The position numbers and the translations under genes are program-made. This document shows positions 6,827-15,749 of a DNA stretch of 37,508 bases, in pieces. The notes below the pieces were generated by a model, which saw only the letters and a list, made by a program, of their open reading frames with translations, was not told the origin of the DNA and searched no databases. How positions within the stretch are numbered: the stretch's first letter is position 1; every line of letters starts with the position of its first letter. Source of the stretch: an uncultured Planctomycetaceae bacterium (GTDB taxonomy: Bacteria > Planctomycetota > Planctomycetia > Pirellulales > Pirellulaceae); assembly GCA_903863885.1 (NCBI GenBank), contig CAIPEB010000774.1, positions 1 through 37,508 on the forward strand. The letters are read 5' to 3'.

Positions 6827-9409
6827 TCATGGTTTTCCTCTCGTGAACACAACGGTTTGCTGCGGCATGGTGTCCTGTTCATTGAACTTCCCAGTCCACG
6901 GGTCGAGCAGCCGCAGTTTGCCCCCCACGGTCGAAGTGATCTCCAGTTTCGTGATCTGGCCGGCTTTCTGTTCAGCGGTCACCAGGAAGCCGCCCTCGGC
7001 CCGGAGATTGGTGAAAGCGGCGTCCTGCTCTTGGGGCCAGCAGGGGAATACGCGGATCGTACCGTCCACGCTCTGCAGCAGGAACTCGGAAATGCCCGCC
7101 GCCACACCGACGCTTTCGGCGAGATAGAAGCCGTGCAAGGGCCAGTAGAACATGCCGTTCGGTTGGGCCAGCGGTTGGTAGTAGTCGCGCAGATCGCTCA
7201 GCGCCTCGGGCATCGAAAGTCGAGCCTTGGCGACGCTGAGCATCACGGTCGAATTGCAGCCCCGATGTCGGATCTGGCGCAACGTGTTCGAGAACAAGTC
7301 CTTCTCGGGCTGAGGCGAGAACCAGGTGATCTGTTCGGCGGGAAACACGGGCACGGCCGGCACGGTGATGTTGTGCTCGCCGATCTGACGGAACTTGCAG
7401 CCGGTCCAGTCGACCACCACCGACTGGCCGGCGGCATCGGGCGCGGTGGGATAGTCGGGCAACAAATCCAAAGCCTTGCGGAACCGCGCGGAGAGTTCGG
7501 CATCGCGACCCAATTCGGCCGCGGCGGCGATGCCGGCCTGGAGGCTGAACCGTGCGTAGGCCAGGTCGAACGGGACGTTGTGCACACCGAACCCGCCGTG
7601 CTCCGGACTGTAGCTCGGGCCGAGCTTCACCTTGCCGGCTTCGTCGCGCGGACATTTTTCGGCGAACGAACAGAAGAACAGCGCGGCTTCGCGGACCACC
7701 GGATAGATCTTCTGCTCCAAGTACGCTCGGTCGGGCTGATAGAGATGGTGGTGCCACAGTACCTGCGCGGACATGCCGATCATGCCCAGGGTGTAGCCCC
7801 ACGGCATCAAGCCGATCTGCCGCTTGTTCGTGCTCTGGCACTTGGCCGGATCCGGCTCGAAGGCAAAGGACGAGATGCCGACGAACGCGCCCTCGCAGCC
7901 GTAGGTCTCCTTGGCAAACCATTTCAGACGCGGCAGCATGGCGTTCATGTAGTCCACCCACGGCTCGGCCTGGGCGGGGTGGTTGATGATGAACGCCGTC
8001 CAGTAAGGCTGCCAGGCGTTGTAGTTGTGGTGGTAGTCGCCGTGCCAGGCCGGTGCATCGGCGGGCTGGAACGCCCACAGGCCCGCCGGGACGACGCCCG
8101 GCTTTGCAAAACACCGCAGCATGTAAACCATCCGATACCACCAGTTCTGGAAGTCCTGGTTTTGCAGGCGCACTCCGCTGGCCGCCCAGTATCGCGTCCA
8201 TTCGGCCTCGTGGGCTGCGACGAGTTTCGCGGCATCGGCAGCCGCCGTGTCGCGGGCCAACTGCACCGCCGCGACGCGCACGTTCTCCCGGGTGTCGAAG
8301 GACGTGACCAGCGCCACGGCCTTGCGCGAGCCGTTGGCTGCGACCGCCAGCGCGTACTCCATTCCGGCGTAATCCCGGTCGGCGGGCATCTTCATGTGCA
8401 ACCAGGTCACGCCGCCGTCTTCGCCGCACTCCGCGGCGGGCAGGTGGCCGGCTTTGATCTCTTCGAGCGAAACATCCTGGTCGGTCTCGATGAGCAACAC
8501 GTTCCGGTCCGCCAGCGCTCGCACGCTGGTGCTGCCCACCGTCGCAACCGCGCGCCGCAGATCAAGTTTGGCCGCCGTCTCCTTGGCGGGCGGCAAACCG
8601 ACCGGGAGAACCAGCGGAACCTCGCCGCCCGTCAGAGTGATGTCCCGGATTCGGTTCTCGGCACGCGCTCCGTCCTTCGTCATGATGAACAACTCGACGG
8701 CGGCGACCGGACTGTTCAGCGTGAACACGACCTCCTGTTCCGCTTCCGGCGTATCGCGCCAGCCGCTGGCCACGAATTCACGTCCGGTCGGCGCGTACAC
8801 GTTCACGTAGTAGCGTGCGCCGCCCGTGCCGGAGATCTTGAACTTGAGGTTCGAGAACGGTTTCGTCTGCGGCGGCACCGTGTTCCAACGGTATCCTGCC
8901 GAGACGCCCGCCTCACCTTCGATGGCCATCGTGCCAATACCATCGCGTTGCGACCATTCGTTCACTTTGCCCAGGTCCCGAATGCAATGCCACACGTCGG
9001 CTCTGAGCTCGCCGATATTCACGATGGCGGCGGGACGCGGCGTCGGACACGGCCGGCCCCAACTGGGCACATCGCCGCCCTCGCCCGTCCATTTCTGATT
9101 CGCTATATCCACCTTCGGCAGAGGCGAATCGTCGGATGTATCGATGCGTGCATCCCACACATCGTTCTTCGCCACCCGCAAACACAGCGCGCCATGGTGT
9201 TCCCAAAGCAGGGCGTTCATATCGCCGTTACCGATCGCCAATGCCTCCCGATTCAGGTCGCCAAGCTGCGTCTCGCACACCGCCGCCGCGTCGAGTGCGG
9301 ACAGATAAGGGATCTCCTGCGCCCGGGCTCGGAGCGAGAAAATCGCTCCCATGCTGACGACCACGGCAACGGCTGACGACCATCGGATGAAGGATCGGAT
9401 GCGGTTCAT
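6827..9409 (-). CDS. GH95-like glycoside hydrolase (alpha-L-fucosidase/alpha-L-galactosidase type)
   Basis: The protein has 860 residues with a signal peptide (residues 1-30). An N-terminal super-beta-sandwich-like region (about 40-400) carries a probable carbohydrate-binding insertion (about 165-270). An (alpha/alpha)6 barrel follows (about 420-770), then a C-terminal beta domain. The barrel keeps the GH95 pattern. WHGDYHHNYNAWQPYW starts near residue 455, with N462 and N464 in the places of the paired catalytic-base asparagines. GPSYSPEHG contains E603, where the family acid sits. GH95 enzymes remove alpha-1,2-linked fucose or related L-galactose residues by inversion. The sequence is divergent, so the exact sugar is uncertain. 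GAGGAGA lies just before the ATG at 9409. It follows the small TM1266-like gene by 180 bases and may share its transcript. Confidence 0.8.
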   Translation of the reverse strand: MNRIRSFIRWSSAVAVVVSMGAIFSLRARAQEIPYLSALDAAAVCETQLGDLNREALAIGNGDMNALLWEHHGALCLRVAKNDVWDARIDTSDDSPLPKVDIANQKWTGEGGDVPSWGRPCPTPRPAAIVNIGELRADVWHCIRDLGKVNEWSQRDGIGTMAIEGEAGVSAGYRWNTVPPQTKPFSNLKFKISGTGGARYYVNVYAPTGREFVASGWRDTPEAEQEVVFTLNSPVAAVELFIMTKDGARAENRIRDITLTGGEVPLVLPVGLPPAKETAAKLDLRRAVATVGSTSVRALADRNVLLIETDQDVSLEEIKAGHLPAAECGEDGGVTWLHMKMPADRDYAGMEYALAVAANGSRKAVALVTSFDTRENVRVAAVQLARDTAAADAAKLVAAHEAEWTRYWAASGVRLQNQDFQNWWYRMVYMLRCFAKPGVVPAGLWAFQPADAPAWHGDYHHNYNAWQPYWTAFIINHPAQAEPWVDYMNAMLPRLKWFAKETYGCEGAFVGISSFAFEPDPAKCQSTNKRQIGLMPWGYTLGMIGMSAQVLWHHHLYQPDRAYLEQKIYPVVREAALFFCSFAEKCPRDEAGKVKLGPSYSPEHGGFGVHNVPFDLAYARFSLQAGIAAAAELGRDAELSARFRKALDLLPDYPTAPDAAGQSVVVDWTGCKFRQIGEHNITVPAVPVFPAEQITWFSPQPEKDLFSNTLRQIRHRGCNSTVMLSVAKARLSMPEALSDLRDYYQPLAQPNGMFYWPLHGFYLAESVGVAAGISEFLLQSVDGTIRVFPCWPQEQDAAFTNLRAEGGFLVTAEQKAGQITKLEITSTVGGKLRLLDPWTGKFNEQDTMPQQTVVFTRGKP

Positions 9410-9589
9410 GATTCTCCTCGAAGGGCTACGCGATCACGGCGCCGTCTCCACAGCAGTTGACGCCGTGAGCGGCCACGCAAAGCGTAACCGTCCGCCCCCC
9501 GGCGCACGCCGAAGAGTCAAGTTGGACGGAATGGACGCGACTGTACTTGCCCACTGCGGCGAGCCGGCGGACGTGATCAGCAGCAGAAA

Positions 9590-9853
9590 CTAACCCTCGT
9601 GCTCGAAGATCATCTCTTTGACCTCAATTCCGTCAATCGCGTTCAACTTGTCCCGCAGCAACACGCATTGCGCCAAGTCGCCGAACATCTCAAGCAGCAC
9701 AAGGCCACCCGTTGAACAGGACTTCTCATCGACTTCGTGCAATCCCAGACGCGTCTTGATGTGACAGCCGTACTCGGTCAATAACTGCTGCATTTGCAGC
9801 GCATTCTGGCCGCGGTTCTGAACATGCACGCCGTAGATCAGGTGCCGTCGCAT
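9590..9853 (-). CDS. Small TM1266/NikR-C-like ferredoxin-fold protein (putative regulator)
   Basis: This is an 87-residue protein. Length, the YGVHVQNRGQNA start, LLTEYGCHIKTRLGLHE and the ending DGIEVKEMIFEH resemble the small ACT/NikR-C-like fold proteins known as TM1266 or iron-only hydrogenase system regulator. That resemblance is from general pattern, not a search. The ATG at 9853 was preferred over a longer in-frame reading to 9940 because the latter would overlap the preceding gene's end, and a purine-rich GGAAGGGAAG lies before 9853. It starts 23 bases after the stop codon of the MGH1-like gene, so it is probably co-transcribed with it. No hydrogenase gene is visible, so the usual context is missing. 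Sensing of a small ligand in a glycan locus is possible but speculative. Confidence 0.7.
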   Translation of the reverse strand: MRRHLIYGVHVQNRGQNALQMQQLLTEYGCHIKTRLGLHEVDEKSCSTGGLVLLEMFGDLAQCVLLRDKLNAIDGIEVKEMIFEHEG

Positions 9854-9875
9854 CGTCTTCCCTTCCAGATTGAAG

Positions 9876-12002
9876 TCAAGGTCCCGGCCAGGTGAAAGTG
9901 TTGTCACCTTGCTTAACCGGATACTCTCTCCGCTGACCATTGCGGGTCAGTATGAGCGTGAACTCGCCATCCGAGCGCACGCGGATATTCCACTGATTTC
10001 CGTCAGGCAAAGCAAGCAGGTCACAAAGGTGTCTGCCGAATCGCAGGCGTTCGCAGCCGACTCGCTGAGTGGCAGCCAGGTTCCAAGTCAGAGTGTTGGC
10101 CTGAGCATCCGGTTTCAGGCCGATGGCGTACTCGATGAGAAAGACAATCGGGCCGATGCCGCTCCAGCCGACAAAGTCGCCCTTGGCCGGCTTGCCGGGC
10201 TGCGCGGAATCCGGCGCGTAGTTTTCCCAGATGGTGCCGGTCTGCGTGAAGACCTCGACAATGTTCTCCAGGTGATTCAGCGCAATCTCCCGCGCGAGCG
10301 CGTCGTAGCCGTAGCGCTCCAGCCCGCGGACGACCATCATGTTTGTGGGCGTCCAGACCGCGCCGCGCCAGTAATCGCCGGCCGGATGGAATCCGCGCTG
10401 GTCCGCCGACACGGTGGGCACGCGATGCCGACGGCAGAACTGGGTTGTGTTCTGCAGATGCGCCACCAATCGCTCCGCCTGCGCGGGTGTCGCCGTACCC
10501 GCCAGCAGGGTCCAGAAACCGGCGATGGTCCGCACGTCGTGCCGTTTCCCGCCCCGGGCCCAGTCGTAGTAGAAGCCTGTGCTCTCGTCCCAGAGCCGGG
10601 CGTTGATCTTGGCGGATAGCGCGACCGCGTCGGCCTCGAACTTCGCCGCGTCGTCCGTCCGGCCCAATTGGCCGGCGAGGTACGCCAAGTCGCGGGCGAA
10701 GAGGACCATCTCCGCCGTGGTGTCGATGCCGCAGGCCAGCTGGCCGCCATCCAGCCGGGGCGAATTGTCCATGCTGGCCCACGAGGTGGCGTAGAAGCCG
10801 GAGGCCTCATCGCGGATCTTCTCGTAGGCGCGGTAGTACTGCCGCAACGGCTCGAACACGCGAGCCAACCGCTCGCGATCGCCGCTCAACCGATACGCCT
10901 CGCGTTCCGCCCAGGCGAGGATGGGATGATTCAGGCTGTCGGCCGTGCCCGGCCGGGATGCCGGGTGAGGCGCGCCCGTCAATTCGCTCACCTCGCGCAC
11001 GATTTCTCCGTCCGCCAGCTGCGTGCAGTAGAAATTGTCGAGCGACTGGATGCCGGGCACCAGCGGATGCGCGTAGTTGCAGAACATCGTCATGAACGCG
11101 GTGTCCCACAGAAACAGCGAGGAGTTGAAGTTCTCGTCGATGTAATTCGAGACGAACGGGCTGCCGGGCGCGGGTTGGCGGAAATGCGAGAAGGCCAGTT
11201 CCCAGGCTTTCCAGTAGCATCGCACGGCCTCGGGGTTCTCGTCGAACACCGGCGCGGGAAGTTCAGCCTTCGTGGCGGCGAACGTCGGCAGCGGCTCAGG
11301 TTCGTATTTCTTCTTGGCGAAGAAGGCGCCCCGGTTCTTGAGCAACTCCTGCATCCGGTCCGCATCAGGGCCGGCCAGCAGCGACACGAGTGGCTGGGGC
11401 CCCCGGTTGTGGATGATGGCGTCCACGTCGAGCGCCGTGTCCCCCGCGTAGAGCAGCACGCCGCACACGACCGGATTCTGGTCCGGCGAACCGGGATGCG
11501 GAAGGATGCGGATCGTGAGCCGGCCCTCGGCATCGCTGGCGCCGCGGAAGACGTAGCCGTGCGGTGTGGCCTGGGCCTTTTGAAACGTATCGACCGTGGC
11601 AACCGTCTGGCCGGCGACTTCGAGGTCCACCACGCGCTGTCCGGCGCGGTCCCAATGCACTTCCGTCAAGCCGATGAAGACCTGGTAGGTCGTGTCCGGT
11701 TGCGCCTCAAACTGGCAAACGATGGGACGCGCGACGCAGTAGAGCCAGTTGGAGAACATCGGATGACAACCGGCCTGGCAGGGAATCGGGCCGGACGGTC
11801 CGGGATTGTTGAAGCGGCCTTGGGCTGCGGGCTCGGCTCCGTGCAGGGTGGTCGCGAGGAACGACATGCTCCACCACGCGGCGCACAGCAGGCTCACGGT
11901 GCATCCGCGGTGAAAAGCAGATTGCCTGGAAGAGCCCCACGGGCCTTCGACGAAGTCCATGGAGGGTGTCTCGGCGGGCATGGGTTCGGTGACCGTGTTC
12001 AT
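9876..12002 (-). CDS. MGH1/GH63-like (alpha/alpha)6 glycoside hydrolase with N-terminal malectin-like domain
   Basis: From the ATG at 12002 the protein has 708 residues. A hydrophobic signal segment (CTVSLLCAAWWSMSFLATT) ends near residue 55. A beta-sandwich reminiscent of malectin or carbohydrate-binding modules spans about 75-190. The catalytic region covers about 230-640, with FLWDTAFM (D300), DYWRGAVW and IWENYAPDS (E593). These are the hallmark segments of the GH63/GH37-type barrels that include trehalase and mannosylglycerate hydrolase-like enzymes. A small beta domain ends the protein. The substrate is not predictable; an alpha-gluco- or alpha-mannoside is likely. The start is uncertain: the frame is open to a TTG at 12044, but that extension is made of a 9-base repeat. 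ATGs at 11981 and 11960 are also possible. A LacI-type operator candidate lies upstream at 12135-12148. Confidence 0.8.
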   Translation of the reverse strand: MNTVTEPMPAETPSMDFVEGPWGSSRQSAFHRGCTVSLLCAAWWSMSFLATTLHGAEPAAQGRFNNPGPSGPIPCQAGCHPMFSNWLYCVARPIVCQFEAQPDTTYQVFIGLTEVHWDRAGQRVVDLEVAGQTVATVDTFQKAQATPHGYVFRGASDAEGRLTIRILPHPGSPDQNPVVCGVLLYAGDTALDVDAIIHNRGPQPLVSLLAGPDADRMQELLKNRGAFFAKKKYEPEPLPTFAATKAELPAPVFDENPEAVRCYWKAWELAFSHFRQPAPGSPFVSNYIDENFNSSLFLWDTAFMTMFCNYAHPLVPGIQSLDNFYCTQLADGEIVREVSELTGAPHPASRPGTADSLNHPILAWAEREAYRLSGDRERLARVFEPLRQYYRAYEKIRDEASGFYATSWASMDNSPRLDGGQLACGIDTTAEMVLFARDLAYLAGQLGRTDDAAKFEADAVALSAKINARLWDESTGFYYDWARGGKRHDVRTIAGFWTLLAGTATPAQAERLVAHLQNTTQFCRRHRVPTVSADQRGFHPAGDYWRGAVWTPTNMMVVRGLERYGYDALAREIALNHLENIVEVFTQTGTIWENYAPDSAQPGKPAKGDFVGWSGIGPIVFLIEYAIGLKPDAQANTLTWNLAATQRVGCERLRFGRHLCDLLALPDGNQWNIRVRSDGEFTLILTRNGQRREYPVKQGDNTFTWPGP

Positions 12003-12039
12003 GGTGAACTTGGTGTAGTTCGTGGTTGTCGTGGTCTGA
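11995..12039. repeat. Five-unit 9-base periodic repeat at a gene start
   Basis: On the minus strand five consecutive 9-base units each begin with CAC: CACGACAAC, CACGAACTA, CACCAAGTT, CACCATGAA, CACGGTCAC. On the plus strand the GTG triplets lie at 11995, 12004, 12013, 12022 and 12031, exactly 9 apart. The repeat contains the ATG at 12002. Because 9 is a multiple of 3, the repeat stays open in the gene's frame, which explains the Thr-rich extension there. It resembles dispersed CACGAA-type repeats that I recall from planctomycete genomes, but this cannot be confirmed here. Confidence 0.6.
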
Positions 12040-12134
12040 CGCAAAGCTCAACCATCTCCGTATTCCGCTCGGACGCAGTGGAGCGGTACGGCTTTCACCC
12101 GTGGCTTCGTCTTCTGGTTGTTGAGCGAAACCAG

Positions 12135-12148
12135 TGTAACCGATTACG
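12135..12148. promoter_or_regulatory. LacI-family operator-like palindrome
   Basis: TGTAACCGATTACG matches the CcpA/LacI-type consensus TGWAANCGNTNWCA at 13 of 14 positions. GTAA and TTAC arms surround a central CG. It lies in the 199-base gap upstream of the MGH1-like gene, about 135 bases from the chosen ATG. LacI-family repressors commonly control sugar-utilisation genes; none is encoded in this window. Confidence 0.5.
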
Positions 12149-12201
12149 CCTGCTTTCCGCGAATTGGCACACCATCGCCATTGGAAATCCCGGCGTTCTT
12201 G

Positions 12202-15200
12202 TCATTGCAGTTGAAAACTTGCCGGGGCAAACGCGGCGAGTTGAAACGCGAGTCTCCCGTCGTGGATTTTGAGCGAATCGCCCAGAACCTGTCCACGCAG
12301 GTTAATGGGCGTTGCGGTTTTGAACGGCGCGCCGGCAGGCAATGCAACGGAAACTTCGCCGGCTTGGCCGGACTGTTCCCAGACACGGAGCAGCGTGCCA
12401 TTGCCGTCGGGATTTGGGCCGAAGGCGGTCACGGTCACACCCGGGCGTGAGACAGCCACGCCCGATTGCGAGGAGGGCAGTCTGCCGCCAGCGCCGGTGG
12501 TTGCGACAGCGAGCAGAGGGTTGCGGGCTTCCAAGGCGGGCGTGGCTATGACCTCGTCCGCCGGTGTCCGCCCGTCGAAGGTCCAGAGCCGGACGCGTGA
12601 ACTCCACGAGCCCGGATACCAATAGCGGAAATTGGTGTTCCACTGGTTGTTGTAGAGGTTGAGATAGACAACCGGCTTTCGCGGCGTGAATTCTTCCGCA
12701 TCCCTGGAGCATTGCCAGCAGCCGGGCCGGTCGAGCGAGACCAGCGGGTGATCGAGGGGACAGACCGCAATGCCCGCGCCGTCGGCATCGGTGATCGTGA
12801 CGCCCTGGCCGATGGTGAAGAGGTCGCGGTTCGCTCCGGGCAAGATGTCGGTGGCGGGATTCATCACGCCGAGCTGGCGATGCACACGGAACTGCGGACT
12901 GGCGACCTTGAGCGGCAGGCACAGCCAGTCGGCCTCGGGCCAGTTGTCCTTCGCCTTCTCCTTGATGGTGAGTTCGAGGTCAATGCAGGGCTGATCGTTG
13001 GACAGGGTGATCTTCAACGCGGTGGCCGGAAGATGATTTGCCGGGTCGGCGGGACACTCAAGAGTCGCGGTGTTGCCTTCAATCGTTGCAGTGCCTTTGC
13101 CCGAAGTGGCGGCGCGATAGGGAACCTGCTTTTCGGAAATCATCTCTGGTTTGTGCATGCCCGGATGCGGCCAGTTGCCGGCGCGGCCCTGCTGGTACTT
13201 CATGGCGTATTGGTGGGTCTGCTCGAAGGTAAACCGCTCGTTGAGGTACTGGCCAAGGCCGCGCCCGTCGGAAGGCTCAACCCATTCGCGCCCGTTGCGT
13301 TTGTCCACCAGCGAGGCGACGGCGCCTTGGGCGGGATCGAGGGTGAGCTTGAAGAAGGCGCTCTCGATCGTGGTTGGCTCGGTGGTCTTGCGCGGAGCCG
13401 TTTGCATGCCCGTGGGCGGCAACGGGAGCACGCGATAGCCGGCCGGAGGCATGTCCTTCACGAACACGGTCTTGCCGTTCACCTCCACGGTGCCGGAGCG
13501 CGTCCATGGCAGCGGGTTGAACACCACCATGCCGGGGCCGTTGTGTGTCACGGCGCTGGCGAGCGCTTGCAGGTTGGCGTCGGTGATGCGGCGCGAGATG
13601 CGCGAAGCTTCCCGGATGTAATCGGTCTTGTCTTCCCAGGAGGCCTCGAGGTCGGCGTATTTTCGGGGATCGAGGCCGGCAAAGGCCGCGCCGTATTGGT
13701 TCACGGAGGCCGCGCCGCCCCAGGTGTGTTCGCCGTAGAGGAGGGTCTTCTCGTAGGCCAGCGCGATGTCTTTGTCGACGGGCGGTTGGGCCACGCCCCA
13801 GAGATTGAGCTGCGTGTGTAAAACCTCGGCGGCCGCAATTTGCGGATGGACTTCCCGGGATAACTTGATGCCGCCGGGATCGCACATGATGCCGTGAATC
13901 CACGTGTCGGGCATCTCGCCCTTCACGACGGGAATCTCCGGTTTCTCGCGGACGATGGCGTCCACGAAATCGTCCATCGTGCCCATGCGGATCCTGACGC
14001 CGGGAAGGCGTTTCACAGCGTCTTCGAACAGCGATTTGACCTGTTCGGCCTTGGGCGGGCCGGAATTGTCCGGCGTGACGATGATGGCCGGCCAAACGGG
14101 ATAGGGCCAATCGGCGGCCGGCGCAAGGTTGCGGGCGATGAAGGGGTCTTGAGGGGAATACCAGCGGGGCAGCCACGACGGGACGCAGGTGCCGTAGGTA
14201 TTCGAGTACAACGTCAATACGCGCGAGCCGTCCGGGCCTTCCCACCAGAAGAGGCCGGGAGTCTTGACGCAACCGCTGGGCCAGTTGCAGCCGATGTGCA
14301 TGAACTGCACGCCGCCATGCGCCAGTACCGTGGCCAGCGCGCCGCCGTGCGACGGCACATCGGTCATCTTGCCCGAGCGCGGCAGAGGCATGCCGTATTT
14401 GCGGCAGAGCCGGAAGGCGAAGATGAAGCCCCGCGCCATTTCCTCCGGCTCGCAGGCGTCGGATTCGAGCGTAAACGGCAGCGCGTGAAACCGGAACTTG
14501 CCGGCTTTCACATACTCATCGAGCCGCTGGCGGCGGGCGGGCGTCTGGCCGTCCCAATCTTCGAGCACCTTCGACATGACCCATCCCGGTCCGGTCCAAG
14601 CGAACTGCTGTGCCGGCGGCAGGCTCTTCGACTGGTCCATGATGTTCATGGCCCGGTCAATCATGTCGGTCCGGTAGTGATGGACGATCTCCCTCACGCG
14701 ATGCGTGTAGCCGATATCGAAATGGGTCTTGATGACGACGATGACTTCCTTGATGTGCGAGTAGTCCGGGGCGGTGGTCGCATCGCCGGCCTGGGCGAGC
14801 GTCGCGGTGGAATGAACATCGATCTCGGCGAACATCGTGCCGGTCACGCCCGCGTCCCGCTGCAGCGGCGAGCGAGTGCGCTGCAGCGCAAATCGCAGAT
14901 ACCGAAAATCGCCCAGCTTGCCGGTCGTGTCGGAGATGTTGACGCCGTGCTGCCCGTTCCACTTCTGGCCGGTGGTGTTCGGTCGCGTGTCCACATCGGC
15001 GAGCCTCGTCCAACGCTCACCATCCGCGCTGCCAAAGAGCGAATAGACCTGCGGTCCACGGCAGCCATGGTCCGGCGGGTTCTCGTGCCAGGAGTAGGTG
15101 TTCACGGCGGCGACGGGCTGCACCTTGCCGAGATCGAGGAGCATGACGCCGTCGCTGGTGTTGGCGTTGCTCAACCAAGCTTCCTCGGCCAGTTCGAGCG

Positions 15201-15477
15201 GATCGTCCGGCAGACGTCCATTCACCAACGCCGCGCCCTCGCCGCAGCCCGCGTGCCACTCGTTGCCGGTCAACGTGACCGTTGCACCCTGCGCGAGGTC
15301 AGATTTCGACGGACCGGGAATCTTCTTGAACTTCCAAGCGGCGTCGGCGGAGTTGATCTGCTCCGACTTGACGGTGACTTCGGCGCGGGCCGGGGCGACT
15401 CCAGCCAAGAGAAGAGCGAGCACAGCGAAGGCTGCCCCGCCGCCACGATTGCGCATCGAATCCAAGTGAATCACCAT
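12202..15477 (-). CDS. DUF5054 / GH38-related glycoside hydrolase (alpha-mannosidase-like)
   Basis: From the ATG at 15477 the protein has 1091 residues. That start has GGAG 7 bases upstream; the longer frame to 15576 lacks such a site. The signal peptide ends near ARAEV (about residue 33). A discoidin-like galactose-binding domain covers about 100-225. The catalytic barrel opens with KTHFDIGYTH, where H252 and D254 replace the His-x-Asp metal ligands of GH38 alpha-mannosidases. GKMTDVPSHGGALATVLA and LLYGEHTWGG follow. A mutarotase-like beta region fills about 650-1091. This is the architecture of DUF5054 proteins, which are related to GH38 and act on alpha-linked sugars, presumably mannosides, with a metal. 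The exact activity is not established. It is divergent from the CBM9-LamG gene across 272 bases, so a shared control region is likely, although I found no clear promoter. Confidence 0.83.
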   Translation of the reverse strand: MVIHLDSMRNRGGGAAFAVLALLLAGVAPARAEVTVKSEQINSADAAWKFKKIPGPSKSDLAQGATVTLTGNEWHAGCGEGAALVNGRLPDDPLELAEEAWLSNANTSDGVMLLDLGKVQPVAAVNTYSWHENPPDHGCRGPQVYSLFGSADGERWTRLADVDTRPNTTGQKWNGQHGVNISDTTGKLGDFRYLRFALQRTRSPLQRDAGVTGTMFAEIDVHSTATLAQAGDATTAPDYSHIKEVIVVIKTHFDIGYTHRVREIVHHYRTDMIDRAMNIMDQSKSLPPAQQFAWTGPGWVMSKVLEDWDGQTPARRQRLDEYVKAGKFRFHALPFTLESDACEPEEMARGFIFAFRLCRKYGMPLPRSGKMTDVPSHGGALATVLAHGGVQFMHIGCNWPSGCVKTPGLFWWEGPDGSRVLTLYSNTYGTCVPSWLPRWYSPQDPFIARNLAPAADWPYPVWPAIIVTPDNSGPPKAEQVKSLFEDAVKRLPGVRIRMGTMDDFVDAIVREKPEIPVVKGEMPDTWIHGIMCDPGGIKLSREVHPQIAAAEVLHTQLNLWGVAQPPVDKDIALAYEKTLLYGEHTWGGAASVNQYGAAFAGLDPRKYADLEASWEDKTDYIREASRISRRITDANLQALASAVTHNGPGMVVFNPLPWTRSGTVEVNGKTVFVKDMPPAGYRVLPLPPTGMQTAPRKTTEPTTIESAFFKLTLDPAQGAVASLVDKRNGREWVEPSDGRGLGQYLNERFTFEQTHQYAMKYQQGRAGNWPHPGMHKPEMISEKQVPYRAATSGKGTATIEGNTATLECPADPANHLPATALKITLSNDQPCIDLELTIKEKAKDNWPEADWLCLPLKVASPQFRVHRQLGVMNPATDILPGANRDLFTIGQGVTITDADGAGIAVCPLDHPLVSLDRPGCWQCSRDAEEFTPRKPVVYLNLYNNQWNTNFRYWYPGSWSSRVRLWTFDGRTPADEVIATPALEARNPLLAVATTGAGGRLPSSQSGVAVSRPGVTVTAFGPNPDGNGTLLRVWEQSGQAGEVSVALPAGAPFKTATPINLRGQVLGDSLKIHDGRLAFQLAAFAPASFQLQ

Positions 15478-15749
15478 CTTAACACTCCAGCTTTGCCGGT
15501 ACGCCGGGTTTGCCAAAAGGATTTTACTTCTCGACGCTCCGCGGGTGACGGAGATCTGCTGCTCTATCAAGTTCATTCCTGGTGACTTTGCGCATTCATC
15601 CGCCGCGCGGCAAGCCCCAGTTCCGACGTTTTCCTGCCTGCGGTGTCCAATGCCGTCACGGTCGCGTCAAGCCGCAATCCGCCAAAGCGTGACGATTGAG
15701 ATTGCTTCGAATCCGAGCGAAGATTGGCGTTGAGGAAAGGAACCGCAGA

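Noticed and set aside
6857-9376. An 839-codon open frame on the plus strand opposite the GH95-like gene
   Set aside because: It is antisense to a gene with signal peptide, ribosome-binding site and family motifs. The product is Arg/Gly/His-rich with no domain, as expected from high-GC antisense frames.
9854-9940. A longer start for the small TM1266-like protein
   Set aside because: The extension would overlap the last codons of the preceding gene, and the similarity begins at the ATG at 9853.
13894-15585. A 563-codon plus-strand frame opposite the DUF5054 gene
   Set aside because: Antisense shadow of the HFDIGYTH-containing catalytic region; no recognisable domain.
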